Virus record (IMG/VR): IMGVR_UViG_3300021197_001195
Location: 1-35,488 of that record
Direction: 5' to 3' (one strand)
Source of the DNA: a virus
DNA length: 35,488 nt
The stretch's first letter is position 1, and every line of letters begins with the position of its first letter. The position numbers were made by a program, and so were the translations under genes. Under the pieces are notes generated by a model that worked only from the letters and a program-made list of their open reading frames with translations, was not told the origin of the DNA and made no database searches. Below, piece after piece: positions 1 to 7,292 of the stretch.

Positions 1-1787
1 GTTCTTGCCCACTCAGCGGTATGAGAGGATGCCATCTTGTTGAGGGTATCAGTTTGCTTGTACCCGCTGCCCATTACAGCGGCGGCGCTTGATGCCTGCC
101 TGAATACGTTTGCATAAGAAAGATTTGAGCCTTCAGAGAAGCTCAGGTTGTAGTTGTTAACAAGGGACAGTCCAGCAGCTCCCGCGTTTGTGTTCCCCAC
201 CGTCAAGTTGCCTGACGTATCGATGCGCATGCGTTCTGTAGTAGAGTTTGCAAAAAACTTTAACGCACCTCTTTTATTGCCTATGTCTACGTCAGCTAAG
301 TTGTTACCTACGAAAAACTGCTGTGCGTCAGAGGTAACATTGTTGTTGTAAGTGCTGATCTGGGCTGTTCCGTCTTCAGTGCTATCCTTGACCCGCAGTT
401 CTCCCGCAGGAAGCATAAACACGCCAATAGCGTTCTCCACTAAACCAGCAGAAGAAGAGACAGAGACATTCCCTGACCCATCAATACGCATGCGTTCTGT
501 GCCACTATTAGAAAAAGTCAGACCTGTGCTGGATGCGGGGTTATCAATAATCCAACTTTCAACACTGTCTTGGAAAAGTTGTATTCCTGCCGCCGTACCA
601 GAAGCAGTATTGACCATTAATTTTGACGTATTAGAAGCTGCGCCTTCGCCAACCTTAGTCGTTCCAACAATGGCTAGCTTTGCTGAAGGACTGCCAGTGC
701 CAATACCAACATTCCCGCTTGAGTCAATTTTTAATCTATTAGCTGAACCATTGTATATGTTGAAAGTGCCGCCAAAGTTTGAAATATCCCACTGAACATT
801 GCTTGTATTCTTTAAAGACAACGCTGGGTTTGCTCCACCCACCTGAGCAACACTGGCCCACCCAAGAGCGTTGGTGACGGAGCTAGTGCCAATACCAACA
901 TTCCCTGACGAGTCAATACGCATGTATTCTTTGTCGTAGCCTTCAATGGCTAAATAGCCATTAGCTGGGGTCGCGGCCCACGCTTGTATCTTGGTTCCAC
1001 CAGACGTGTTGCCGTTGGCAATGTTCAAAATGCCGTTAGCGGTGTCTATGGTTAATGCAGAGTATGGTGAGGCACTGCCAATACCAACATTCCCTGACGC
1101 ATCTATGCGCATGCGCTCTGTACCAGAACCTTCTGATCCGCCAACTTCAAAGATTAAATTTGATGCGTTGCTTGACCATGTATGCTGCAAGTGCGTACCA
1201 CTTGAATCAAAGTAAGTAACCAATCTGGGATTGTTTGTGCCATCTGCTTCCTCTAACTTCACTTGCAAACTAGAGTTGCTCACAGTCAGTCCAGCAGCCG
1301 TTACTGCGCCTGAGATGTCTAGTGTCTGAGCAGTAGTTGTACCACTTAATACAGCATTAGAAACATTGGCGGCCAAACCACTCAAAGCATCTGTTACTGC
1401 CGCGCCAGATCCGGCACCGTCAGTCACAATCATCTTCACAGCGCCAGCAGGCACCGCCACGTTAGCGCCAGAGCCCTGGCTAAAGGTCAGTGTGTAAGAC
1501 GTTTCGTTTGAAATAATCCAAGTTTTTGAAATCGTGTTTGGCGCAAAAGTCACGGTGCATGCCTGGCCACCGCCAGTGCATTTCAAGTACATGCTACGCG
1601 CTTCGTCTGCAGCGCCATCTGCCAGGGTGATTGTGTGCGTCGATGCGTTAGGGATAGCCTCGCTGCCCTGACCGAATGCTGACGCCAGGTTGCTGATCGT
1701 CGTGTTCAGCAGGCCGCCCCAAGTGCCACTGTTCGATCCGGCTTCTTGCTCACGAACGCGCAAGTCATTATTAAAAGTATCAGCCAT
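1..1787 (-). CDS. Phage tail fibre protein with RIDSSGNVGIG repeats (C-terminus cut by the window)
   Basis: The reading frame opens at an ATG at 1787 (MADTFNNDLRVREQ) and stays open through position 1, so about 595 residues are visible and the C-terminus is missing. The N-terminus has the look of a virion-attachment fibre domain. From about residue 220 there are five copies of a motif near (M/L)(R/K)IDSSGNVGIGT, at plus-strand positions of about 1077-1123, 891-926, 700-734, 467-499 and 197-238, separated by Asn/Ser/Thr/Gly-rich spacers. This motif is typical of long phage fibres that usually end in a peptidase S74 intramolecular chaperone. The chaperone would lie beyond the window, so its presence is inferred. 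The product should be a trimeric receptor-binding or side fibre. It starts 10 bases after the stop of the neighbouring repeat protein and is probably co-transcribed with it. Confidence 0.8.
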   Translation of the reverse strand, partial: MADTFNNDLRVREQEAGSNSGTWGGLLNTTISNLASAFGQGSEAIPNASTHTITLADGAADEARSMYLKCTGGGQACTVTFAPNTISKTWIISNETSYTLTFSQGSGANVAVPAGAVKMIVTDGAGSGAAVTDALSGLAANVSNAVLSGTTTAQTLDISGAVTAAGLTVSNSSLQVKLEEADGTNNPRLVTYFDSSGTHLQHTWSSNASNLIFEVGGSEGSGTERMRIDASGNVGIGSASPYSALTIDTANGILNIANGNTSGGTKIQAWAATPANGYLAIEGYDKEYMRIDSSGNVGIGTSSVTNALGWASVAQVGGANPALSLKNTSNVQWDISNFGGTFNIYNGSANRLKIDSSGNVGIGTGSPSAKLAIVGTTKVGEGAASNTSKLMVNTASGTAAGIQLFQDSVESWIIDNPASSTGLTFSNSGTERMRIDGSGNVSVSSSAGLVENAIGVFMLPAGELRVKDSTEDGTAQISTYNNNVTSDAQQFFVGNNLADVDIGNKRGALKFFANSTTERMRIDTSGNLTVGNTNAGAAGLSLVNNYNLSFSEGSNLSYANVFRQASSAAAVMGSGYKQTDTLNKMASSHTAEWAR

Positions 1788-1797
1788 TATCTATTCC

Positions 1798-3705
1798 TTA
1801 CGCTGCCTCTTGCCATGATGTGCTGGCACTGGGCTGTTTTGTGTATGTGGTTGTGCTGTCGCTCTCAGCCGACCAGCTAGTTGTGGCAGAGGGCTGAACT
1901 AGGTAAATCGTGCTCGCGCCAGATTCGTCTGCCCAAGCCGTCGTTGCGCCTGGTTCGGTTTGCCATTTGATTTCACCGTTCGCTGCAACGCCGCTTTGTG
2001 CAGAGATCGCTGCAGAGCCAAGTCGGATCTGACCGCCGCCTGCTACTACCGTCGAGACTGCATCAATCGACGCTGCGCCAACTTGGATTACAGAAGCCGC
2101 TGCAGAGACAGTGCTGTTAGCCGAGACTTGCGCGGCGCCAGTTGTGATCGACAACGCAGTCGCGCTGACTGACGACGCTGCAGTGATTGCGACATCTGCG
2201 CTTCTACGCCTTTGCGCATCAGCCGTAACAGATGCTGCAGATTGCAGTGCAGCCGCTGCATTTCGTAGCAATGCTGCGCTTGCAGAAACGCTCGATGCCG
2301 CGTCGATTGCAGCCGCTGCAGAAACGATGACATTGGAGTCAGCGCTGATGGCGCTCGATGCGCTGACATTCGCACTTCCGGCAACCACCGTCACTGCCGC
2401 TGAACTTATTGTTGAAGAAGCAGCGATCAGCGCCTGGACGTTCTCGAATTTTTGGCCGGTTGCTGTAATTGTTGCAGCTGAAGCCAGCGCAGCAGAACCA
2501 AATCGGATGCGTCCGCCACCAGCTGAGACACTTGAGCTCGCAGCGACAGCTGCAGCGGCACTCGTCAATGTGATTGCGTCAGCGCTTACTGAGCTCGATG
2601 CAGCGATGTCTGCTGCAGACGCAACGACAGTCACAGACGAAGCAGAGAATGCAGAAGCAGCCGCAATCGCGGCCTGGCCGTTTCTTCGCCTTTGACCGGC
2701 AGAGACAATTTGCGACGCGCCTGCAATGACGACACTCGCCGGTCTAATGCGACCAGCTACAGCACTTACCGCAGAGCTCGCTGCGATGCTTGCTTCAGCC
2801 GTCGTGATCGATTGGCCAGCAGACGTAATTCTCGACGTTGCGACGACCAGGGCATCGAAATTTCTAAAGCGTTTTGCAGCAGCAGTAATCGTAGACGAGC
2901 TCGCAAGAAGCGCTTGTGCAGCCTTCGTGCTTACACTGGTCGCTGAGATCGCAGAAGCCGCGTTTAGCGACGCGGCAGCGGAAACGACAGTAACGGCGCT
3001 TGCGCCGACCGTCGCGCTGCTTGCTAAGGACGCCTGGTTATTTCTAAACCTTTGCGAATCCGCAGAAACAGTTGATGAGCAAACGATTTCAGAACTCGCA
3101 GTCCTCGTTCGCTCCGCGTCCGCAGAGACCGCAGAGACTGCGTCAATCGCTGCAGCCGCACTCGTAATGATCTCAGCATCTGCAGAAACGCCTGATGCAG
3201 ATGAGATGGTGACTGACGACTTTGTGATAACTTCTGCGTCAGCCGAGATACTTGATGACGCAGAAATTGCAACAGCCGCTGGGGATATGACTTCCGCTGA
3301 AGCTGCAATAGAAGATGTCTCGGTGATCGCAACAGACGATCCAGAGATGACTTCCGCTGCAGCTGCGATCGAAGACGACGCAGAGATTGCGACAGCTGAG
3401 CCCGATATGACTTCAGCGCTTGCTGCCAATGAGGACGATGCGGCAACCAGCGCGCTAGCGGTTCTAAAACGTATCGCCGAACTAGAGACCGAAGACGTGC
3501 TGGCAATGCTCGCGTTTGCCGTGCGAGCTCGCTTGCCAGCGGCAGAAACCACAGAAGCAGAATTGACAGCTGCGCCAGAGATCGCAATGACCTGCGGAGC
3601 CACTGCCACAGCCGATGAAGTTGTGACAGTCGCACTAGCATCGACATAACTCCACTGGCCATATCGTCCCTCACCAAAACTGCCGTAACCCCACCCTTGA
3701 CTCAT
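1798..3705 (-). CDS. Ala/Ser-rich fibrous virion protein built of 20-residue repeats
   Basis: This is a 635-residue protein of very low complexity. Residues 1-16 (MSQGWGYGSFGEGRYG) form a Trp/Gly-rich start of a kind often seen in phage virion proteins. Residues 17-576 divide into 28 units of exactly 20 residues with no insertion or deletion. The loose consensus is xxxIxxxAAxIxAxSxVSAx, with alternating Ala/Ser and aliphatic residues. Residues 577-635 carry a different, shorter repeat (QPSATTSW, QPSASTSW) with Trp and Thr. Strict register and alternating polarity suggest a regular beta-solenoid or another extended fibre, which is inference. The gene overlaps the upstream gene by one base (TGATG) and is followed by the tail fibre gene, so a fibre or host-surface role fits. 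No enzymatic motif is visible. Confidence 0.8.
   Translation of the reverse strand: MSQGWGYGSFGEGRYGQWSYVDASATVTTSSAVAVAPQVIAISGAAVNSASVVSAAGKRARTANASIASTSSVSSSAIRFRTASALVAASSSLAASAEVISGSAVAISASSSIAAAAEVISGSSVAITETSSIAASAEVISPAAVAISASSSISADAEVITKSSVTISSASGVSADAEIITSAAAAIDAVSAVSADAERTRTASSEIVCSSTVSADSQRFRNNQASLASSATVGASAVTVVSAAASLNAASAISATSVSTKAAQALLASSSTITAAAKRFRNFDALVVATSRITSAGQSITTAEASIAASSAVSAVAGRIRPASVVIAGASQIVSAGQRRRNGQAAIAAASAFSASSVTVVASAADIAASSSVSADAITLTSAAAAVAASSSVSAGGGRIRFGSAALASAATITATGQKFENVQALIAASSTISSAAVTVVAGSANVSASSAISADSNVIVSAAAAIDAASSVSASAALLRNAAAALQSAASVTADAQRRRSADVAITAASSVSATALSITTGAAQVSANSTVSAAASVIQVGAASIDAVSTVVAGGGQIRLGSAAISAQSGVAANGEIKWQTEPGATTAWADESGASTIYLVQPSATTSWSAESDSTTTYTKQPSASTSWQEAA
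1978..3657 (-). repeat. 28 tandem 60-bp (20-codon) coding repeats
   Basis: The coding sequence of residues 17-576 of the Ala/Ser-rich protein is an uninterrupted array of 28 units of 60 bp. Units differ strongly at DNA level, so this is an old, diverged array rather than a recent expansion. The most similar neighbours are units encoding AEVISGSAVAISASSS, AEVISGSSVAITETSS and AEVISPAAVAISASSS. Some units carry a basic RxR triplet at positions 3-5 (RFR, RIR, RTR, RRR) and others a hydrophobic VIS/VVS. The array also creates long antisense open frames, because Ala and Ser codons read openly on the other strand. Confidence 0.9.
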
Positions 3706-4088
3706 CAGTCTAAGGTGATGTCCACGTCACCAGCTGGGAATCGAAAAACGTCGCCGGTCTCGATCGTTCTGCTAGACGTCAGATTAGACCATCCCAAGAA
3801 ATTTCCGCTGGAAGATGCGTCGAAGATGCCAACAGCGACAATCGTGCCCCAGTTGCCTGTGGCGGTTGGGAAGTCAACGGCGGATGCGTTCGTTGACGCA
3901 GCGCCCGTTGTCGTGAACGCGCAACTTTGACGCGCATAGGCACTACCACTTAGCTCTGTGCCACCACCGGCGTCCGTTGGCGCACTGGTAAAAAGACCAA
4001 GGTACACTGTGCTTGGGCTCGTGTAAGACGTGTTGCTGAACGCATGCGCCAGCAATTTGTTTTCTAGGTAGTCAGAAAATCCAGCCAT
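3705..4088 (-). CDS. Small phage tail/fibre-associated protein (Gp80-like family)
   Basis: The protein has 127 residues and begins MAGFSDYLENKLLAHAF, followed by YLGLFTSAP and ELSGSAYARQ, and later by TGNWGTIVAVGIFDA and SGNFLGW. This pattern matches a widespread family of small phage structural proteins encoded next to tail fibre genes, sometimes annotated as Gp80-like or tail fibre protein. The fold is probably all-beta. No enzymatic residues stand out. Its exact place in the virion is unknown; its position between the adaptor and the repeat fibre suggests a link between tail and fibre. Its stop overlaps the next start by one base, so translation is probably coupled. Confidence 0.6.
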   Translation of the reverse strand: MAGFSDYLENKLLAHAFSNTSYTSPSTVYLGLFTSAPTDAGGGTELSGSAYARQSCAFTTTGAASTNASAVDFPTATGNWGTIVAVGIFDASSSGNFLGWSNLTSSRTIETGDVFRFPAGDVDITLD

Positions 4089-4097
4089 TTTAGTTTC

Positions 4098-4724
4098 CTA
4101 TTGGAGCGCAGCGGCTCTCATCTTCACGCTGGTCTGACCAGCTGTTCGTTGGTTTGAAATTTCCAGGTCATCGATCGCGCGCTGATATAGGCTCGCCCAA
4201 ACCTGAATTCTTTCGTCGTTCTGCAAATACGGCGCGCTTTGCAGCAGCGTCCCGTAGAGGTAGATGTCGGGGTTATGTGTCAGTAACCAGTTTGTTGTGT
4301 TCGAGTCTGAGAGCGCGTCGATCTTGCCGTAATACACGAGCTCTGCCGTGTAGCCTGTAGACGTGTTGTCGGGCGCCGGAAAAACCTGGATCTCAGTGCC
4401 GACATGCGAATAATGACTCGGCGTGCCTGTCGCACTGCTGCCGCTTTTGAGCCCGTTAAGCGCCTCGTTAGTGACGTACTCCATCTGCGTCACAGGGTTG
4501 GTCTCGAGAATCAGACTCACCGTCTGTATCCAATCCGCCGGTGTTGCGCTGTATTCGCTGTCAATCGTCGCCTGAGACCGAGTAATCATGTAGCGATGGC
4601 GGATGCTGCGGTTAAACTGCGATTCCGCCAAAGCCACAAAGTCACCTATCGCACTCGTCAAATCCGTGCGGTTTAGCCAATCTGCTACGCTCGCCTGGAG
4701 CTCTGAGTACGTTGCGATCGCCAT
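4098..4724 (-). CDS. Head-tail adaptor protein (SU10-like / P22 gp4-like role)
   Basis: This 208-residue protein begins with a helical segment (TYSELQASVADWLNR) and continues with FVALAESQFNRSIRHRYM, then TPADWIQTVSLIL and a C-terminal part with YQRAIDDLEISNQRT. The helix arrangement and the position just downstream of the capsid match the phage adaptor family seen in SU10-like and other podoviruses, which binds under the portal and forms the first ring of the neck. It abuts the upstream small gene (shared base at 4724). The family assignment is from pattern recognition, not a search. Confidence 0.65.
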   Translation of the reverse strand: MAIATYSELQASVADWLNRTDLTSAIGDFVALAESQFNRSIRHRYMITRSQATIDSEYSATPADWIQTVSLILETNPVTQMEYVTNEALNGLKSGSSATGTPSHYSHVGTEIQVFPAPDNTSTGYTAELVYYGKIDALSDSNTTNWLLTHNPDIYLYGTLLQSAPYLQNDERIQVWASLYQRAIDDLEISNQRTAGQTSVKMRAAALQ

Positions 4725-5050
4725 CAGATACGCGCGTCTCGCGTGCGGAACGCGCGGTTGTCTGGGTCGTTAAGCCATGCCTTCATCTTTTTAGGATCGT
4801 CGGCAATGCCTCTCGCTTTCAGGTCGTACAAGACGCTCAATGGGATTGACGCAACCTTTGACCACTCACCATGCTTCTGGTGTCGATCTATCTCGTTACG
4901 AGCTCGCTTGTTCGCTTCAACGATTGCCGTCACGTCTTGCGATGTCGCAATTGTGATTTTGTCGTCTTTCAGCGTCTCGCCGGCTTCGTATACGAAGTCT
5001 GATTTGATGCCTGTTGTGGCGTCGTTAGACAGGTTGCGTTTTATTTCCAT
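4724..5050 (-). CDS. Conserved phage protein of unknown function in the capsid-adaptor interval
   Basis: The protein has 108 residues and is hydrophilic, with a helical centre (VTAIVEANKRARNEIDRHQKHGEW). It ends with a segment rich in short motifs: SIPLSVLYDLKARGI, KMKAWLNDPDNRAFRT. Proteins of this size and C-terminal style (LNDPDN..FRT) recur between capsid and adaptor genes in marine podovirus-like genomes, where no function is known. It lies 10 bases from the capsid gene and shares a base with the adaptor gene, so it is probably translated in the same late operon. A minor virion or head-completion role is a guess from position only. Confidence 0.6.
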   Translation of the reverse strand: MEIKRNLSNDATTGIKSDFVYEAGETLKDDKITIATSQDVTAIVEANKRARNEIDRHQKHGEWSKVASIPLSVLYDLKARGIADDPKKMKAWLNDPDNRAFRTRDARI

Positions 5051-5059
5051 TGGTCAGTC

Positions 5060-6028
5060 CTAGCTAGTGGATAGGTCAGCCACAACGCCCAAACCAGCCT
5101 CTTGAGTGACGACCAAGCCGTACTCAGACAAGGTGAGAAATTTCGTTGCATCACCGGTTTTGGCGAGTTCTTCAGCCTGGATTGGGCGAAGCGTTGCAAC
5201 CTCACACATATCTGGGTCGATGACGTAAGCGTCGCGTGCGCGGCTTTTGGTAGAAGGTACGATCTGAACGCTACCAAAATCGCTAAGGTAGACGTCAGCC
5301 GCACCTATAATCGTAGTAGGGCCGTCAGAAGGTGCCATGTAACGCTGCGCAGCGATGCCGCCAAAGCCACTAATGACTGTCTTAACGTGAGGGCCAACCA
5401 TGACAAACTGAGGCGAGCCCCCGTTAGAGAAGATGCCCTGTAGGACTGTTTTTAGCATGGGCTCCGTCATGGCGCGCTGGGTGCCATCAGTAGCCGCACC
5501 GTTTACAACGCCGCCAGAAACCGTTGGGTTAGCGCCGTTCGTTCCTCGAGATGTGTTGGTTCTAATGAACGCAGCCAGGGGCGCAGTCTTACGCGCAGTC
5601 GTGCTGTTGCCAGCGACAGCTGCATGGTTCAAACCACAGAGGTTATGTTCCATATCGTTTAAGAGACGCTTCGAGGATAGGCTTATCTGGTACGCCGTCT
5701 CCGCGCGCCTACCGGCCAAATCTAACGCTTTCATTGTGTCGGACACGATGAAGTCTTTTCGGCTGATTTGCGTGTAGTTACCCAAACGAGTTGTTGGAGT
5801 TACTGCAGTGAACGCAGCTAGGTCGTCGCCTTCCAAATGATGGTTAGCTGCAGCTGCGCCAAGGTCATCAGTCTGCCATTCAAAAAATGTGTTCGTGACT
5901 GAGCGACTCTTGGTCATGTTGCTCATAAAAGGTCGGGTCTCTGGCGATATCATGGTTACGATATTGGACAAGTCCTCCCGAACGCCTTTCGCGTCGTACT
6001 TTAGAAAAGTGTTAGCAATAATGGTCAT
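5060..6028 (-). CDS. Major capsid protein (SU10-like, DUF5309 type)
   Basis: The protein has 322 residues. The N-terminal segment YDAKGVREDLSNIVTMISPE followed by TRPFMSNM and TNTFFEWQTDDL is the recognisable signature of the SU10-type major capsid protein family (DUF5309), which has an HK97 fold. Later landmarks include SRKDFIVSDTMKALDLAGR and GPHVKTVISGF, and the C-terminus LTLSEYGLVVTQEAGLGVV closes the axial domain. Length is normal for the family. It sits between the scaffold-like gene (11-base gap) and small head-completion genes, the usual order in podovirus head modules. There is no separate prohead protease in the head module, which is normal for SU10-like phages that use a scaffold. 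Confidence 0.9.
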   Translation of the reverse strand: MTIIANTFLKYDAKGVREDLSNIVTMISPETRPFMSNMTKSRSVTNTFFEWQTDDLGAAAANHHLEGDDLAAFTAVTPTTRLGNYTQISRKDFIVSDTMKALDLAGRRAETAYQISLSSKRLLNDMEHNLCGLNHAAVAGNSTTARKTAPLAAFIRTNTSRGTNGANPTVSGGVVNGAATDGTQRAMTEPMLKTVLQGIFSNGGSPQFVMVGPHVKTVISGFGGIAAQRYMAPSDGPTTIIGAADVYLSDFGSVQIVPSTKSRARDAYVIDPDMCEVATLRPIQAEELAKTGDATKFLTLSEYGLVVTQEAGLGVVADLSTS

Positions 6029-6039
6029 TGTTTTAAGCC

Positions 6040-7062
6040 TTATAAAAGAGATTCAATCAAAGACGCTGCATTCTCTGCAGTGCCTCGCTCTTTGAGACGT
6101 TGATACGCGGCTTTAGTTTTGCGAGCGCTTGGCTTCACTTGCTGTTGACGAGATCCTGACCTGACTGTCTTGCCCGATTGACCAGCCTTGCGTGCTTTAC
6201 GCACCCTGCTCTGGCCTTTGTCGAAGAGCATCGCCTTTCGCAATACTGCGATATGGCTAGCGCGCACAAGTGCGCCAAGCTCCTCTTCCGCAACGCCACT
6301 ATCGAGCAAGTAGCTCTTTAGCTCTTCGCGTTCGCGGCTCGCCACCTTTTCGTCTTTCCACTCTGGGATGACGTCAGGCAGTCGGGCTGCTTCCTGAGTG
6401 ATAAGCCCGCGCATTTGCTCCGTTTGCTCTTGAGCGTTGGCGTCATTCACACGCTGCTGCTCGATCGCAATGGCTTGCATCTTTTGCGCACGCTGCTCAG
6501 TCCGCAGTCGGTACTGTCGCTCAAGGCGACTTGCCTCAATCGGATCTTCCTCATACATACGATCGAAGTCCGGCGCTGGCTCGTCAAAAGCCGTTAGCTG
6601 CTGCTGCAAAGCTCCCAGTAACTGGGAATACTGTGTCCGCTCAAGAAGAACCGCGTCTCGGTCTTGTTGGAAAGCCTTACGCTCTTCCGCCAATGTCTGG
6701 CTCTTCTTTGTGTAGTCGGCCTGGCGTGAGTACCCGTTCTGAAGCTCATCAAGACTTACCTCTACGTTTTCACCATTTACTTTTACGGTGAATGTATCGG
6801 CCTGCTCTTGTTCGCCCTCGTCTTCGTCGTATTCCTCTTCATCCAGATCGTCGGCATCATCGTCTTCTGAGTCGAATTCCTGCTCGGATTCTTCAAACTC
6901 AGCGCCTTCCAGTGCCTCGCCCCCCTCAAGAGACTCGTCAACGTCGCTTGAATCTTCGGCTTGCCCTTCTGCGGGTTCCATCAATTTAGCGATAGCAGCC
7001 TGGGCGTCGCCCAAGGTGCCCCCCATATATGGGGTTTCTTGTGTATCTATTTTATCACTCAT
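6040..7062 (-). CDS. Capsid scaffolding-like protein
   Basis: The chosen ATG at 7062 overlaps the upstream stop (TGATG); an in-frame GTG one codon earlier is less likely. The product is about 340 residues. Residues 30-85 are extremely acidic (Asp/Glu runs). A short domain around FTVKVNGENVEVSLDEL follows, then NGYSRQADYTKKSQ, which is the classic segment of phage scaffold-type proteins (YSRQADYTKK). A long coiled-coil region comes next, and the C-terminus is basic with KAGQSGKTVRSGSRQQQ. Acidic start, helical middle, basic end and position directly before the capsid gene all fit a scaffold. It directs capsid assembly and is removed before maturation. Confidence 0.75.
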   Translation of the reverse strand: MSDKIDTQETPYMGGTLGDAQAAIAKLMEPAEGQAEDSSDVDESLEGGEALEGAEFEESEQEFDSEDDDADDLDEEEYDEDEGEQEQADTFTVKVNGENVEVSLDELQNGYSRQADYTKKSQTLAEERKAFQQDRDAVLLERTQYSQLLGALQQQLTAFDEPAPDFDRMYEEDPIEASRLERQYRLRTEQRAQKMQAIAIEQQRVNDANAQEQTEQMRGLITQEAARLPDVIPEWKDEKVASREREELKSYLLDSGVAEEELGALVRASHIAVLRKAMLFDKGQSRVRKARKAGQSGKTVRSGSRQQQVKPSARKTKAAYQRLKERGTAENAASLIESLL

Positions 7063-7292
7063 CACGAATTCCGTTGTTTTGCGAAAGCAATCTCGTCGGC
7101 TGCTGCGCGCATGCGCACAACAATGTCGTCAAGGGCTTCCTGTTTTTGATGTAAGCGCTCCCGCATAGCGGGGTCACGTTCCTTGCACCACAGCTCGAAG
7201 AAATCGAGCCTTAGCATCTTGATGAGCTCGGCGAAGTCTTCGTCGTCCGCCAAGCGTTGGATGTTGAGTAGCGAGTTATGCGACAGGGGCAT
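7062..7292 (-). CDS. Small helical phage protein between portal and scaffold
   Basis: The protein has 76 residues and is almost entirely predicted helix (FAELIKMLRLDFFELW, then RERLHQKQEALDDIVVRM). It overlaps the portal gene by 17 bases at its start and the scaffold start by one base at its end, so it is translationally coupled on both sides. Small helical proteins at this place are common in podovirus head modules, but no function is established. A chaperone or portal-scaffold linker role is possible only by position. The ATG at 7292 lies inside the portal frame. Confidence 0.6.
   Translation of the reverse strand: MPLSHNSLLNIQRLADDEDFAELIKMLRLDFFELWCKERDPAMRERLHQKQEALDDIVVRMRAAADEIAFAKQRNS

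Noticed and set aside
2111-2695. Second plus-strand open frame (194 codons) in the same array
   Set aside because: Same repeat-driven shadow, with composition mirroring the coding strand.
2726-3649. Long plus-strand open frame (307 codons) opposite the repeat protein
   Set aside because: It is the antisense of Ala/Ser codon repeats, which read openly on the other strand. It has no ribosome site and lies against the late operon.
6788-7168. Ser-rich plus-strand open frame opposite the scaffold gene
   Set aside because: The Ser runs are the complement of Asp/Glu codons in the acidic scaffold N-terminus.
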